NCBI GenBank assembly: GCA_964552325.1 | Contig: CAZKHA010000113.1 | Location: 1 to 11,302, forward strand | DNA length: 11,302 nt | Direction: 5' to 3' | Source: CAZKCK01 sp964552325 | GTDB taxonomy: Bacteria > Bacteroidota > Bacteroidia > Bacteroidales > TTA-H9 | In this document: piece by piece, positions 1 through 7,281 of the stretch | How positions within the stretch are numbered: position 1 is the stretch's first letter | Layout of the letters: each line of letters begins with the position of its first letter | Made by a program: the position numbers and the translations under genes | The notes under the pieces: generated by a model | What the model was told of the DNA's origin: nothing | The model's database searches: none | Seen by the model: only the letters and a program-made list of their open reading frames with translations

Positions 1-150
1 AACGATTTTCCATCTAGAACACTATTTTTTTTATCCACTCCTATATATTTAATTTTATCAAACGGCTACTATAAACAAACTGTTTGGTCAATAGCCTATG
101 CATCAACACAAAAAAGTTCGAAATGTTTAAAGTGTGCAACTTAACGGCTG

Positions 151-179
151 CAAAATTACATAAAAATGCTGAATCCAAA
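151..179 (-). promoter_or_regulatory. Bacteroidota-type promoter driving a leftward gene off the window
   Basis: On the minus strand a TTTG (179-176) is followed after 17 bases by TAATTTTG (158-151), then CAGCC. This fits the TTG-N17-23-TAnnTTTG pattern known for Bacteroidota, and it is the most complete promoter in the window. It starts just past the stop of the lipoprotein gene and points left, so it should serve a gene beyond position 1. A minus-strand ATG at 13-11 (reading M-E-N-R before the edge) could be that gene's start. The leader would then be about 130 nt, with a short inverted repeat at 76-86 and GGCTA/TAGCC arms at 64-68 and 92-96. The start codon is a guess. Confidence 0.5.
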
Positions 180-202
180 ATCAGTTTGTGATTATCAAGG
201 CA

Positions 203-742
203 TTACTTAAGCCTTACACATTGTGTTTGAAGTTGACCTTGTTTGATTAATTGATTAAAATAGTAAACTTTAGCATCGGCCCCTATGGTTTTCTTGCATT
301 CATACAATTCGATAAATGGCTCATAATCAAGAACCATTTCCTGCAATTCTTTTGAACTGGGGGTTTGTTCTAAGGCAACATACTGTGAATAGGTCAACTT
401 TAAAAAGGCGGCATCTTTGCTAATTCCTTTGTTATCTAAAAGATACCCATCCAAAAGTGGAGAAGGTAGGCGTAGCTTGCCATCCACTAACAGGTCTTTT
501 TTATCTGGATATGAATATATCACTTTGGTCTCTGATGAAACAAGGACGGGAACCAATTGCGAATAGTCAGCTTTGGTCTTGTAGATAAATGTAGATGGTA
601 AAGCCATATTAATACTTTGTTTTTCAGTCATTTGGCTTTGATTTTCCGTTGATGCTAGGGCTTGGGTCGGCTGGCTTGTTTTGCATGACACCACCAGTGC
701 AAAGGCTACCAAAGCAAGGAGATATTTATGAATTTTTAACAT
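203..742 (-). CDS. Small outer-surface lipoprotein of unknown function
   Basis: This is a 179-residue predicted lipoprotein. Residues 1-19 form a signal peptide (charged MLKIHK, then a hydrophobic core) ending in the lipobox V17-V18-S19-C20, so C20 should be lipidated by signal peptidase II. A polar Ser/Thr/Gln-rich linker (about 21-48) leads to a compact mixed domain with YKTKADY near 54-60, the conserved-looking DGYLLDNKGI near 98-107, and two later cysteines (C148 and C174) that could pair. I recognise the style of a conserved Bacteroidota hypothetical protein but know no function for it. The gene begins one base after the antiporter stop, so it is almost certainly co-transcribed with and translationally coupled to it; any ribosome binding signal would lie inside the antiporter's last codons. 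A role as an envelope partner of the antiporter is possible but rests only on position. Confidence 0.9.
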   Translation of the reverse strand: MLKIHKYLLALVAFALVVSCKTSQPTQALASTENQSQMTEKQSINMALPSTFIYKTKADYSQLVPVLVSSETKVIYSYPDKKDLLVDGKLRLPSPLLDGYLLDNKGISKDAAFLKLTYSQYVALEQTPSSKELQEMVLDYEPFIELYECKKTIGADAKVYYFNQLIKQGQLQTQCVRLK

Positions 743-743
743 A

Positions 744-2891
744 TTAGGGTGTATTAGTTAATTTATGGTAGAAGTTCTTCAGCACGTCAAAAAAGGACTT
801 CCTGAGGCGGCTTATCTTTTCTATATTATTCTGAATCTGTGCAATATGAAGGTCGCTGGCTGGTATCACACCACTGCCGGCACTAAGAGGCGATTGTTCT
901 GGTATTAATAGCAAGAAGTTCTTAAGGATGTATGACTTATTAAGGATACCAGGCACGGCTTCCATGAACGGCCTATGCGAAATAGTACCCGAATGGGCCG
1001 AAACAACCACTAACAGATCATTCTTTCCCATGCTTATCTTGGTATTGCTTAAATCGGGGGCATCATCAACCGCCACAAACACAATCTTGCCAGAAGTTTT
1101 CAGTTGATTTGCCAATGCTTGGATGTAAGAACTTGTAACCATTGAACAATGGAATTCGATAGGCGCATTTATTTGATTGGCCATCTTAAACACCAACTTG
1201 CACCAAGTTGTAAAACCAATTTCATATTCAGCATTTTGCGGCACCAGCACTAGAAGCTTGGAAATGGTATTCAAAGGTTGCTTAATGCTGCATAAGAGAA
1301 TGGTTTGCCAGGTTGAATCGATTATATTGGCAAAAATGGAACCAAAAACACGTTCAGCTGATTTAAAAGCGCCACCCCAACCCATAATCAATATACTAAT
1401 GGTCATTTCTTTTACGGCTCGTGTAATGCCACTTACAATACTCGCATCCACACGTGTTAATATTTGAACAGTGGTTTCGTTGGCCGCTGAAGATGCAATG
1501 GCTTTCTCGAGCATTTTTTTGCTGCTGATTACCTTATCCCTAGCCTCTTCATCATCTTTAACTACCGAAAGTGGAAATAGCGGATCCGGAGATTTGGCGT
1601 CTTTTATGGTAACAGCAAGATCCATAAGCCTTTCAACAGTGGCAGGATTAGCAATTGGGATTAGAATGCGCTGAGGTGCGAAATTTAGTTCGGGTATCTC
1701 TTCATGCTTTTCAAGCACTAGCTTACGACCAGCCTTATCAGTAACATAAGTACCAGTTAGACAGGTTATTAAAATCAAAATAATGGTACCGTTAAGCACA
1801 TCAACATCAATCAATTTGCTTTGAAACCCAATTAAAATAACCGCTAAAGTGGCCGCTGCATGGGTACTACTCAAGCCAAAAATAAGCTTACGTTGGGTTA
1901 CGCTATACTTATAAATCTTTTGGGTGCTATATGCAGCAGCCCATTTTCCTGCCAATGCCACCAACGAAAGCACCATTGCAATCATTAAAGCTCCAAATCC
2001 ATTAAAAAGCACTTTAAGGTCAACAATCATACCCACGCTGATAAGAAAAATAGGTATAAATACCGCATTTCCAACAAATTCAATCCTGTTCATAAGTGGT
2101 GAATTATGCGGAATTAACCTATTGATGGCAAGTCCAGCCATAAAAGCACCTATGATGGGCTCTAAGCCCGAAAGTATGGATAAAAAACCGGCAGCAAAAA
2201 CCAGTAAGAGAACAAAAACATAAGGCAGCGTCTTGTCGCCCTCGTTGTTTTTAAAGAACCACCTACCAATGAAAGGGAAAACTCCAAAAACAATGATAAC
2301 AAAACCGGTTAATGAAATCAACATCCTGAGAAAGAAGGATGTATTTAAATCACCTTTCTGAGCTGAGGTTATAACAGCCAAAATCAACAAGACCAATGTA
2401 TCGGTTATAATTGTACCGCCCACTGTAATGGTAACACTTTCATTCTTTGAAATCCCCAAACGCGTAACAATTGGATAGGCAACCAAGGTGTGAGTTGAAA
2501 ACATGCTGCTGATAAGCAGCGAAGCCAAAAAATCATAGCCCAACAAATAATGGCACACCACCATTCCAATACCTAAAGGGAATAGGAATGTTAACAATCC
2601 GAAAACAAGACTTTTGTTTCTTTTCTTCTTAAAGTCATTAAGATCAAGGTCAAGGCCGGCCAAAAACATAATATACAATAAGCCAATGGTGCCAAATAAC
2701 ACAATGCTATTGTCGCGGTCGATAAGGTTTAAACCATGGGGGCCAATAACAACGCCTGACAAAATCAAGCCGATAAGGCCAGGAAGCCGGAGCTTTTGAA
2801 AAACCATTTGCGATACCAACATCAATAAAAGTAGCAGCCCAAAAACAAGTACAGGCTCTTTAAATGGCATATCGAAATGAGTGCTTAACAT
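744..2891 (-). CDS. CPA2-family cation/proton antiporter with C-terminal universal-stress-like region
   Basis: This is a 715-residue inner-membrane transporter. Residues about 12-388 contain a dozen or so hydrophobic segments typical of the Na+/H+ exchanger domain of the CPA2 family (Kef/NapA type), exchanging Na+ or K+ for protons. The segment around 160-170 carries I-I-T-D-T: T163-D164 sits where NapA-type electrogenic exchangers have Asp-Asp and KefC has Gln-Asp, which hints at electroneutral exchange (inference). The late helix around 338-352 has SSTHAAATLA with H344. Residues about 406-715 are soluble and resemble two degenerate universal stress protein folds, starting at RILIPIANP (408-416) and KLLVLVPQN (545-553), as in many Bacteroidota antiporters. 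No TrkA-N domain is seen. ATG at 2891 is used; M8 is an alternative start. The lipoprotein gene follows after 1 bp. The transported ion cannot be read from the sequence. Confidence 0.92.
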   Translation of the reverse strand: MLSTHFDMPFKEPVLVFGLLLLLMLVSQMVFQKLRLPGLIGLILSGVVIGPHGLNLIDRDNSIVLFGTIGLLYIMFLAGLDLDLNDFKKKRNKSLVFGLLTFLFPLGIGMVVCHYLLGYDFLASLLISSMFSTHTLVAYPIVTRLGISKNESVTITVGGTIITDTLVLLILAVITSAQKGDLNTSFFLRMLISLTGFVIIVFGVFPFIGRWFFKNNEGDKTLPYVFVLLLVFAAGFLSILSGLEPIIGAFMAGLAINRLIPHNSPLMNRIEFVGNAVFIPIFLISVGMIVDLKVLFNGFGALMIAMVLSLVALAGKWAAAYSTQKIYKYSVTQRKLIFGLSSTHAAATLAVILIGFQSKLIDVDVLNGTIILILITCLTGTYVTDKAGRKLVLEKHEEIPELNFAPQRILIPIANPATVERLMDLAVTIKDAKSPDPLFPLSVVKDDEEARDKVISSKKMLEKAIASSAANETTVQILTRVDASIVSGITRAVKEMTISILIMGWGGAFKSAERVFGSIFANIIDSTWQTILLCSIKQPLNTISKLLVLVPQNAEYEIGFTTWCKLVFKMANQINAPIEFHCSMVTSSYIQALANQLKTSGKIVFVAVDDAPDLSNTKISMGKNDLLVVVSAHSGTISHRPFMEAVPGILNKSYILKNFLLLIPEQSPLSAGSGVIPASDLHIAQIQNNIEKISRLRKSFFDVLKNFYHKLTNTP

Positions 2892-2908
2892 GGTTTGGTT
2901 TAAGTTTG

Positions 2909-2931
2909 CAAAGGTAAAGAATCAATTGATT
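2909..2931 (-). promoter_or_regulatory. Candidate antiporter promoter (-7 element) with adjacent 12-bp palindrome
   Basis: On the minus strand TACCTTTG (2916-2909) matches the TAnnTTTG -7 element exactly, 17 bases before the antiporter ATG. This gives a very short leader. No TTG lies at the expected upstream distance. Immediately upstream is a perfect 12-bp palindrome, AATCAATTGATT (2920-2931), in the spacer where a repressor could bind. The assignment is by motif match only. Confidence 0.4.
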
Positions 2932-3039
2932 GTGCCCATGCATTAAAAAAGAGGCAAGATTGTATCCTCGGAAATCGGCTTTGGCATAAAAATGGTGTGC
3001 GAGGGCCATAGAAAGTGATAATGGCATGCTAGAATTTTC

Positions 3040-3047
3040 TACTTTTG
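3040..3047 (+). promoter_or_regulatory. Candidate -7 element for the DUF1573 gene
   Basis: TACTTTTG matches the Bacteroidota TAnnTTTG -7 element. It lies 56 bases before the DUF1573 start, giving a leader of about 50 nt. No -33 TTG is found 17-23 bases upstream, so the promoter is half-supported. Confidence 0.4.
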
Positions 3048-3103
3048 CCTAGCAAAACCCATTACACGAACTAACTCATTGTTAAATACTAAAAAGACGT
3101 ATA

Positions 3104-3583
3104 ATGAAAAGAATCTTATTGATTATCAGTATCTCCATTTTTGGCTCCAGCTTATTATTCGCTCAAGATGCCAAGATTGAGAACAAAAATGCCCCAGTTA
3201 TTACGTTTGATAAAAAGCTAATTGATAAGGCCGGAAACATCACGTGGGACTATGGCACTATTTACAAAGACGCAAATGGTGATTCCTATTTTGCCTTTAA
3301 AAACACTGGTAAAGAACCTCTTGTACTTTCAGAAGTAAGGTCAAGCTGTGGCTGTACGGTTCCCAAATGGCCACGTGAGCCCATACTACCTGGCAAAAGT
3401 GACACCATCAAGGTAAAGTATTCTACCAATAGGATGGGCGTAATCAACAAATCGATAACAGTAATTTCGAATGCTGTAAACACTCCCGTTATTTTACGCA
3501 TTGCCGGCAATGTTATTGAAAAACCAACCGAAGTGATGCCAATAAATAAGGTGGGCAACGAAGGCGCACCCGTAAACAAATAG
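3104..3583 (+). CDS. Secreted DUF1573 domain protein
   Basis: This is a 159-residue exported protein. Residues 1-20 are a Sec signal peptide (MKR, hydrophobic core, likely cleavage after LLFA before Q21). Residues about 33-137 form a DUF1573 domain, a beta-sandwich family related to ASPM/SPD-2/hydin (MSP-like) modules. The diagnostic motif is V-R-S-S-C-G-C-T at 78-85, with W89-P90 and the LPGKSD turn (95-100) following, as usual for the family. C82 and C84 may bind metal or form disulfides in the periplasm; this is not established. The C-terminal tail (about 140-159) is polar and probably disordered. DUF1573 proteins are abundant and often multi-copy in Bacteroidota, with no settled function. 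The gene stands alone between a -7-like element and a strong terminator, divergent from the antiporter. Confidence 0.93.
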   Translation: MKRILLIISISIFGSSLLFAQDAKIENKNAPVITFDKKLIDKAGNITWDYGTIYKDANGDSYFAFKNTGKEPLVLSEVRSSCGCTVPKWPREPILPGKSDTIKVKYSTNRMGVINKSITVISNAVNTPVILRIAGNVIEKPTEVMPINKVGNEGAPVNK

Positions 3584-3594
3584 AAAACCAATTC

Positions 3595-3624
3595 ATTCCC
3601 GGCCAAACAAAGCCGGGAATTTTC
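3595..3624 (+). terminator. Intrinsic terminator after the DUF1573 gene
   Basis: A perfect 9-bp stem ATTCCCGGC/GCCGGGAAT (3595-3603 and 3612-3620) encloses an 8-nt A-rich loop. The run of T at 3620-3623 partly overlaps the stem end. It lies 12 bases past the DUF1573 stop and only 31 bases before the aminotransferase start, so it either insulates that gene or lets limited read-through reach it. Confidence 0.8.
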
Positions 3625-3654
3625 GTTCAAATCAATCGTTCAAAATCACACAAA

Positions 3655-4854
3655 ATGCCTAAAATCAGCACCAAGGGCCAAATGATGCCCCAATCACCCA
3701 TTCGTAAGCTTGTACCATTTGCTGACACCGCCAAAAAGAAGGGTCGCAAAGTTTATCACCTAAACATAGGTCAACCTGACATTCACACACCCGAGGTAGC
3801 GCTCAACGCCATCCATAATTTCGATGAAAAAGTTATTGAATACAGCCATTCGGCTGGCATACTCTCCTATCGCCAAAAGCTGACGGGCTACTATAAAAAC
3901 ATTGGGATAGATATTACACCTGAAGAAATAATAGTTGCAGCCGGAGCTTCCGAAGCGATTTTGTTTGCCATGCAGAGCACCATGGATCCAGGCGATGAAA
4001 TCATTATTCCTGAGCCATTTTATGCCAATTACAATGGCTTCGCCATAAATTCGGGAGTTGTGGTAAAACCTATACCTTCATTTATTGAAAACGGGTTTGC
4101 CCTTCCTCCTATCAGCGAATTTGAAAAAGCCATTACGCCCCGCACAAAAGCCATCATGGTTTGCAACCCGAACAACCCAACGGGGTATCTGTATAGCCGT
4201 GAGGAGCTTGAAATATTGAAAGAAATAGTGATAAAGCATGACCTTTATTTATTCTCTGATGAGGTTTACCGTGAATTCTGTTACGATGGCAACAGTCATT
4301 TTTCTGTGATGCAATTAGATGGACTTCAAGAACACGTTATTCTTTTTGATTCGGTAAGTAAACGATACAGTGCATGCGGCGTACGAATTGGCTGCATGAT
4401 TTCGAAAAACAAAGCCGTAATGTCAACTGCCCTCAAATTTGCACAAGCACGTTTGAGTCCTCCAACCTTAGGTCAGGTGGCATCAGAGGCCGCATTGGAT
4501 ACGCCATCGTCGTATTTTGATGAAGTTTTAGTGGAGTACCATGCACGCAGGGATATTGTTGTAGAAGCTATCAACAAAATTCCGGGTGCTTTCTGCCCCA
4601 ATCCAAAAGGAGCCTTTTATGTGGTGGCCAGGCTGCCTATTGACGACTCAGATATTTTTTGCCAGTGGCTCTTAGAAGATTTTGAATATCAAAACCAAAC
4701 AGTTATGCTGGCTCCAGCTACCGGTTTCTATGCTACTCCAGGCAAAGGAAAGGATGAAGTGCGTATTTCATACGTGCTAAAAGTAGCCGATCTGGCAGCT
4801 TCGATGAAGTGTTTAGAAGAGGCCTTAAAGGTGTATCCCGGAAGAACACTTTAA
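3655..4854 (+). CDS. PLP-dependent class I/II aminotransferase (aspartate aminotransferase-like)
   Basis: This 399-residue cytoplasmic fold-type I aminotransferase has the usual length for the family. All key sites are visible. The phosphate/cofactor loop is at GASEA (97-101); substrate and PLP contacts are at NPNNPTG (171-177) with N174; D202 and Y205 in SDEVY contact the pyridine ring; the Schiff-base lysine is K236 in S-V-S-K-R-Y-S; R244 in GVRIG contacts the phosphate; and R370 in VRIS should bind the substrate carboxylate. It moves an amino group from an amino acid to a 2-oxo acid, usually with 2-oxoglutarate or glutamate as partner. The specific substrate (Asp, aromatic or branched-chain) cannot be decided here. 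The N-terminus with SPIRKLVPFAD (14-24) matches the Bacteroidota subgroup of this family. I see no TAnnTTTG element of its own between the preceding terminator and the ATG. A strong terminator follows. Confidence 0.93.
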   Translation: MPKISTKGQMMPQSPIRKLVPFADTAKKKGRKVYHLNIGQPDIHTPEVALNAIHNFDEKVIEYSHSAGILSYRQKLTGYYKNIGIDITPEEIIVAAGASEAILFAMQSTMDPGDEIIIPEPFYANYNGFAINSGVVVKPIPSFIENGFALPPISEFEKAITPRTKAIMVCNPNNPTGYLYSREELEILKEIVIKHDLYLFSDEVYREFCYDGNSHFSVMQLDGLQEHVILFDSVSKRYSACGVRIGCMISKNKAVMSTALKFAQARLSPPTLGQVASEAALDTPSSYFDEVLVEYHARRDIVVEAINKIPGAFCPNPKGAFYVVARLPIDDSDIFCQWLLEDFEYQNQTVMLAPATGFYATPGKGKDEVRISYVLKVADLAASMKCLEEALKVYPGRTL

Positions 4855-4879
4855 GTAACAAGTACATAAGCCAAAAGAG

Positions 4880-4905
4880 CCGGGATTGTTATTCCCGGTT
4901 TTTTT
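4880..4905 (+). terminator. Intrinsic terminator after the aminotransferase gene
   Basis: The stem CCGGGA/TCCCGG (4880-4885 and 4893-4898) has a 7-nt loop and is followed directly by seven T (4899-4905). Upstream A residues can extend the stem by pairing with the T tract. This is a textbook rho-independent terminator 25 bases past the stop. Confidence 0.9.
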
Positions 4906-4951
4906 ATGCTTTAAAATTTTGCAACCAGCTATTAAACAATTGAATAATTTT

Positions 4952-4959
4952 TATCTTTG
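4952..4959 (+). promoter_or_regulatory. Candidate -7 element for the DUF349 gene
   Basis: TATCTTTG followed by CAGC is an exact TAnnTTTG match with the downstream bases often seen in Bacteroidota promoters. A TTTTG at 4917-4921 is 30 bases upstream, too far for a normal -33 box. Transcription from here would give a leader of about 120 nt before the ATG at 5081. Inside that leader is a small hairpin (TGCCC/GGGCA, 5021-5034). Confidence 0.45.
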
Positions 4960-5080
4960 CAGCTCTTTTGTTTAGAGGGAAGTTTTAATTTTTGCTCAAC
5001 AAAAGAATCATCTACAATTTTGCCCCTTGGGGCATTAAATCTACACAATTAACGAAGTTTCATCCTTTTATACGCTATCC

Positions 5081-7180
5081 ATGGAAAATAAAGATCAACT
5101 CAATCAGAACCCTGAGGAAACCATCGTTTCACAGGAGGAGAACACCGGTACCACAGAAATTATCGCCGATGCTCAATCATCTACACCCGTAGAAATCGTT
5201 TCAGAAGTAATTGCCGAACAAGCCGTAGCTCAAGAGGCCACCGAACCGGCAACAGAACCATTAACCAGTCCTGAGGTTTTATTAGAAACCGAGTCAGCAC
5301 CTGCCGAACCCATCGACAATCTATTTGATCAAGATGAATTTAAACTTGATGTTCCTGCTGAATTAGCACTTCCACTCGAAAATCCCGTTTTGGAAATTCC
5401 TGAAGAAGAACATCTTACACTTGAAGAGACAGAACTGATTGCCACGGCCGAAATAGAAATGGACTATGAAACAGTGCCTCGCGAAAAACTTGTTACAATG
5501 CTCGAAGAGCTTGTTAACCAAGAAGACATTAACGGTGTTAAAACGAAAGTTGCATTAATAAGGGTAGCATTCATGAAATGCTCACGCGAAATTTCCCAAA
5601 AACAACTCGAGGCTTTTAAAGCTGGTGGTGGAAATGAGGAAGAATTCGTGCCAGTATCTGATGAGGTTGAAGATAAGTTCAATGCCATCTTTGGAGTTTA
5701 TCGCGAGCGAAAACTTCATTTTAACGAAGAGCAAGAAAAAATAAAGCAACAGAACCTAGAGGCCAAGCTTGAAATACTTGAGCAATTGCGCAACCTTATA
5801 AACTCAGAGGAAACGCTTAAACGTACCTACGACGATTTTAAAGATTTGCAAGACAAATGGCGGGCAATTGGCCTTATACCTAAAACCGAAGTTAACACGC
5901 TCTGGCAAAATTACCACTTCTTGGTCGAAAAATTCTTTGATAAAGTAAAGATAAACAAAGAGTTAAAAGATTTAGACCTGAAGAAAAACCTTGAGGTAAA
6001 AATAGAACTTTGCGAAAAAGCCGAAGAACTGCTGCTCGAATCAAGTATCATGAAATCGTTTAAGGAACTTCAAAAACTTCATGAGCAATGGAAAGAAGTT
6101 GGCCCTGTTCCACAAGATAAAAAAGATGAGATTTGGGATCGTTTTAAAGGCGCAACTGATAAGATTAATGTACGCCGCCGCGACTATTACGAGAAACTTC
6201 ACCAAGATTTGCAGGGCAACTACGATTCGAAACTTGCCTTGGTTGAAAAGGCTAAGGAAGTGGTTGAAGGCCCTGCCAATAGCATACGCGAATGGCAAGA
6301 CAAGACCAATAATGTTAACGAATTGTTTAAGCTTTGGCGCAGCGTAGGCCCTGCCCCACGCAAGGTGAACGATGAAGTTTGGCTTCAATTCAAGGCTAGC
6401 CTCGATAAATTCTTTGTTACCAAAGGCGATTACTTCACAAAAATTAAAGAACAGCAGGTTAATAACTACAACCTAAAGCTGGATCTTTGCCTACAAGCTG
6501 AATCACTGATGAACAGTGGCGATTGGAAAAACACCACCCGCGACCTCATCAACCTTCAAAAAGAATGGAAAGAAATTGGCCCAGTCCCACGCAAGCATTC
6601 CGATAAAATATGGAAACGCTTTAGGGCTGCTTGTGATGCCTTCTTTAACAATAAAGACACGTATTTTGCCAATATACATGGTAAAGAAAGCGAAAACCTT
6701 GCCGCCAAAACCGATTTAATTAAGCAAGTTGAGGAGTTTGCCTATACCAGCGATAAATCGGAGAACCTAAGGGTTATCAAAGACTTCCAACGCAAATGGA
6801 TGGAAATTGGCCACGTTCCTATCAAAGAAAAAGAACGCATCCAAAACGAATTCCGTAAAGCTATCGACAAACAGCTCGACCGTTTGAACATAAGCACGGT
6901 AGAAATGAGTGCATCCAATTACCGTAACCGTATCGAAAATATTAAGGATCAGGCTGACGGAGGCCGTACGCTTTACCGCGAAGTTAACTTCCTACAAGGC
7001 AAAATAGCCAAAATTAACGAAGATATAGCACTGTGGGAGAACAATATGGGTTTCTTGGCCGAATCAAAGAATGCCAAATTGCTGAAAGATGAGTTTGAAA
7101 AGAAAATCCTAAAGAGCCGTCAAGAGGTGAAGCTCATGGAAGCCAAAATCAAACTTCTACGCGACGAAATGAACAAATAA
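5081..7180 (+). CDS. DUF349 repeat protein with acidic N-terminus and C-terminal coiled coil
   Basis: This 699-residue protein has no signal peptide or membrane segment, so it is probably cytoplasmic. Residues 1-130 are very acidic and rich in E, P, T, V and A, probably disordered. From about 230 to 607 come five DUF349 repeats, each with a W-x-x-[IV]-G-x-[VAI]-P signature at 260, 337, 419, 496 and 573, and a second aromatic 15 residues later (W275, W352, W434, W511). In the fifth repeat that position is Q588. Residues about 135-229 look like a degenerate further repeat with E197 in the Trp position. Residues about 625-699 are charged and heptad-like, a likely coiled coil. DUF349 is described as occurring singly or in tandem copies in bacterial proteins and has no settled biochemical role; the helical repeats suggest a scaffold or nucleic-acid/protein-binding rod (inference). 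ATG at 5081 gives the acidic head typical of Bacteroidota homologues. Confidence 0.92.
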   Translation: MENKDQLNQNPEETIVSQEENTGTTEIIADAQSSTPVEIVSEVIAEQAVAQEATEPATEPLTSPEVLLETESAPAEPIDNLFDQDEFKLDVPAELALPLENPVLEIPEEEHLTLEETELIATAEIEMDYETVPREKLVTMLEELVNQEDINGVKTKVALIRVAFMKCSREISQKQLEAFKAGGGNEEEFVPVSDEVEDKFNAIFGVYRERKLHFNEEQEKIKQQNLEAKLEILEQLRNLINSEETLKRTYDDFKDLQDKWRAIGLIPKTEVNTLWQNYHFLVEKFFDKVKINKELKDLDLKKNLEVKIELCEKAEELLLESSIMKSFKELQKLHEQWKEVGPVPQDKKDEIWDRFKGATDKINVRRRDYYEKLHQDLQGNYDSKLALVEKAKEVVEGPANSIREWQDKTNNVNELFKLWRSVGPAPRKVNDEVWLQFKASLDKFFVTKGDYFTKIKEQQVNNYNLKLDLCLQAESLMNSGDWKNTTRDLINLQKEWKEIGPVPRKHSDKIWKRFRAACDAFFNNKDTYFANIHGKESENLAAKTDLIKQVEEFAYTSDKSENLRVIKDFQRKWMEIGHVPIKEKERIQNEFRKAIDKQLDRLNISTVEMSASNYRNRIENIKDQADGGRTLYREVNFLQGKIAKINEDIALWENNMGFLAESKNAKLLKDEFEKKILKSRQEVKLMEAKIKLLRDEMNK
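5768..6901 (+). repeat. Coding array of five DUF349 repeats with 77-residue period
   Basis: The start-to-start distances of the WxxxGxxP signatures are 77, 82, 77 and 77 residues (231 or 246 bp). Each repeat also ends in a K at a fixed 32 residues after the second Trp (K307, K384, K466, K543). The 82-residue step comes from an insertion around GPANSIREW (397-405). The repeats are diverged at DNA level, so this is an old protein array and not a recent tandem duplication. Confidence 0.85.
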
Positions 7181-7199
7181 TACTGATAAACAGAATGTT

Positions 7200-7231
7200 A
7201 AAAAAAGGCCCTGCTTTTAAGCGGGGCCTTT
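7200..7231. terminator. Bidirectional terminator between convergent DUF349 and tetR genes
   Basis: An 11-bp stem (7204-7214 with 7221-7231, one T-G wobble at 7212/7223) has the loop TTTTAA. Read leftward, it is followed by a run of seven U (A7200-A7206 on the plus strand), so it is a strong terminator for the tetR gene, whose stop is about 50 bases away. Read rightward, the T tract is short (7229-7231, then GTCGTT), so it is weaker for the DUF349 gene, whose stop is 20 bases upstream. Confidence 0.85.
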
Positions 7232-7281
7232 GTCGTTATGACGTGAAATAGTAACTAAAATCCGGCCCTCACAGGTGGGTA

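Noticed and set aside
203..2891. Antiporter plus lipoprotein as a defence or toxin-type system
   Set aside because: The antiporter is a standard housekeeping family and nothing nearby encodes nucleases, proteases or mobile-element functions.
5021..5034. Small hairpin TGCCC/GGGCA in the DUF349 leader
   Set aside because: Five base pairs with a four-base loop and no partner structure are too little to call a regulatory element.
4992..5192. 66-residue plus-strand frame before and inside the DUF349 gene
   Set aside because: It starts with TTG, overlaps the real gene in another frame and reads as low-quality sequence.
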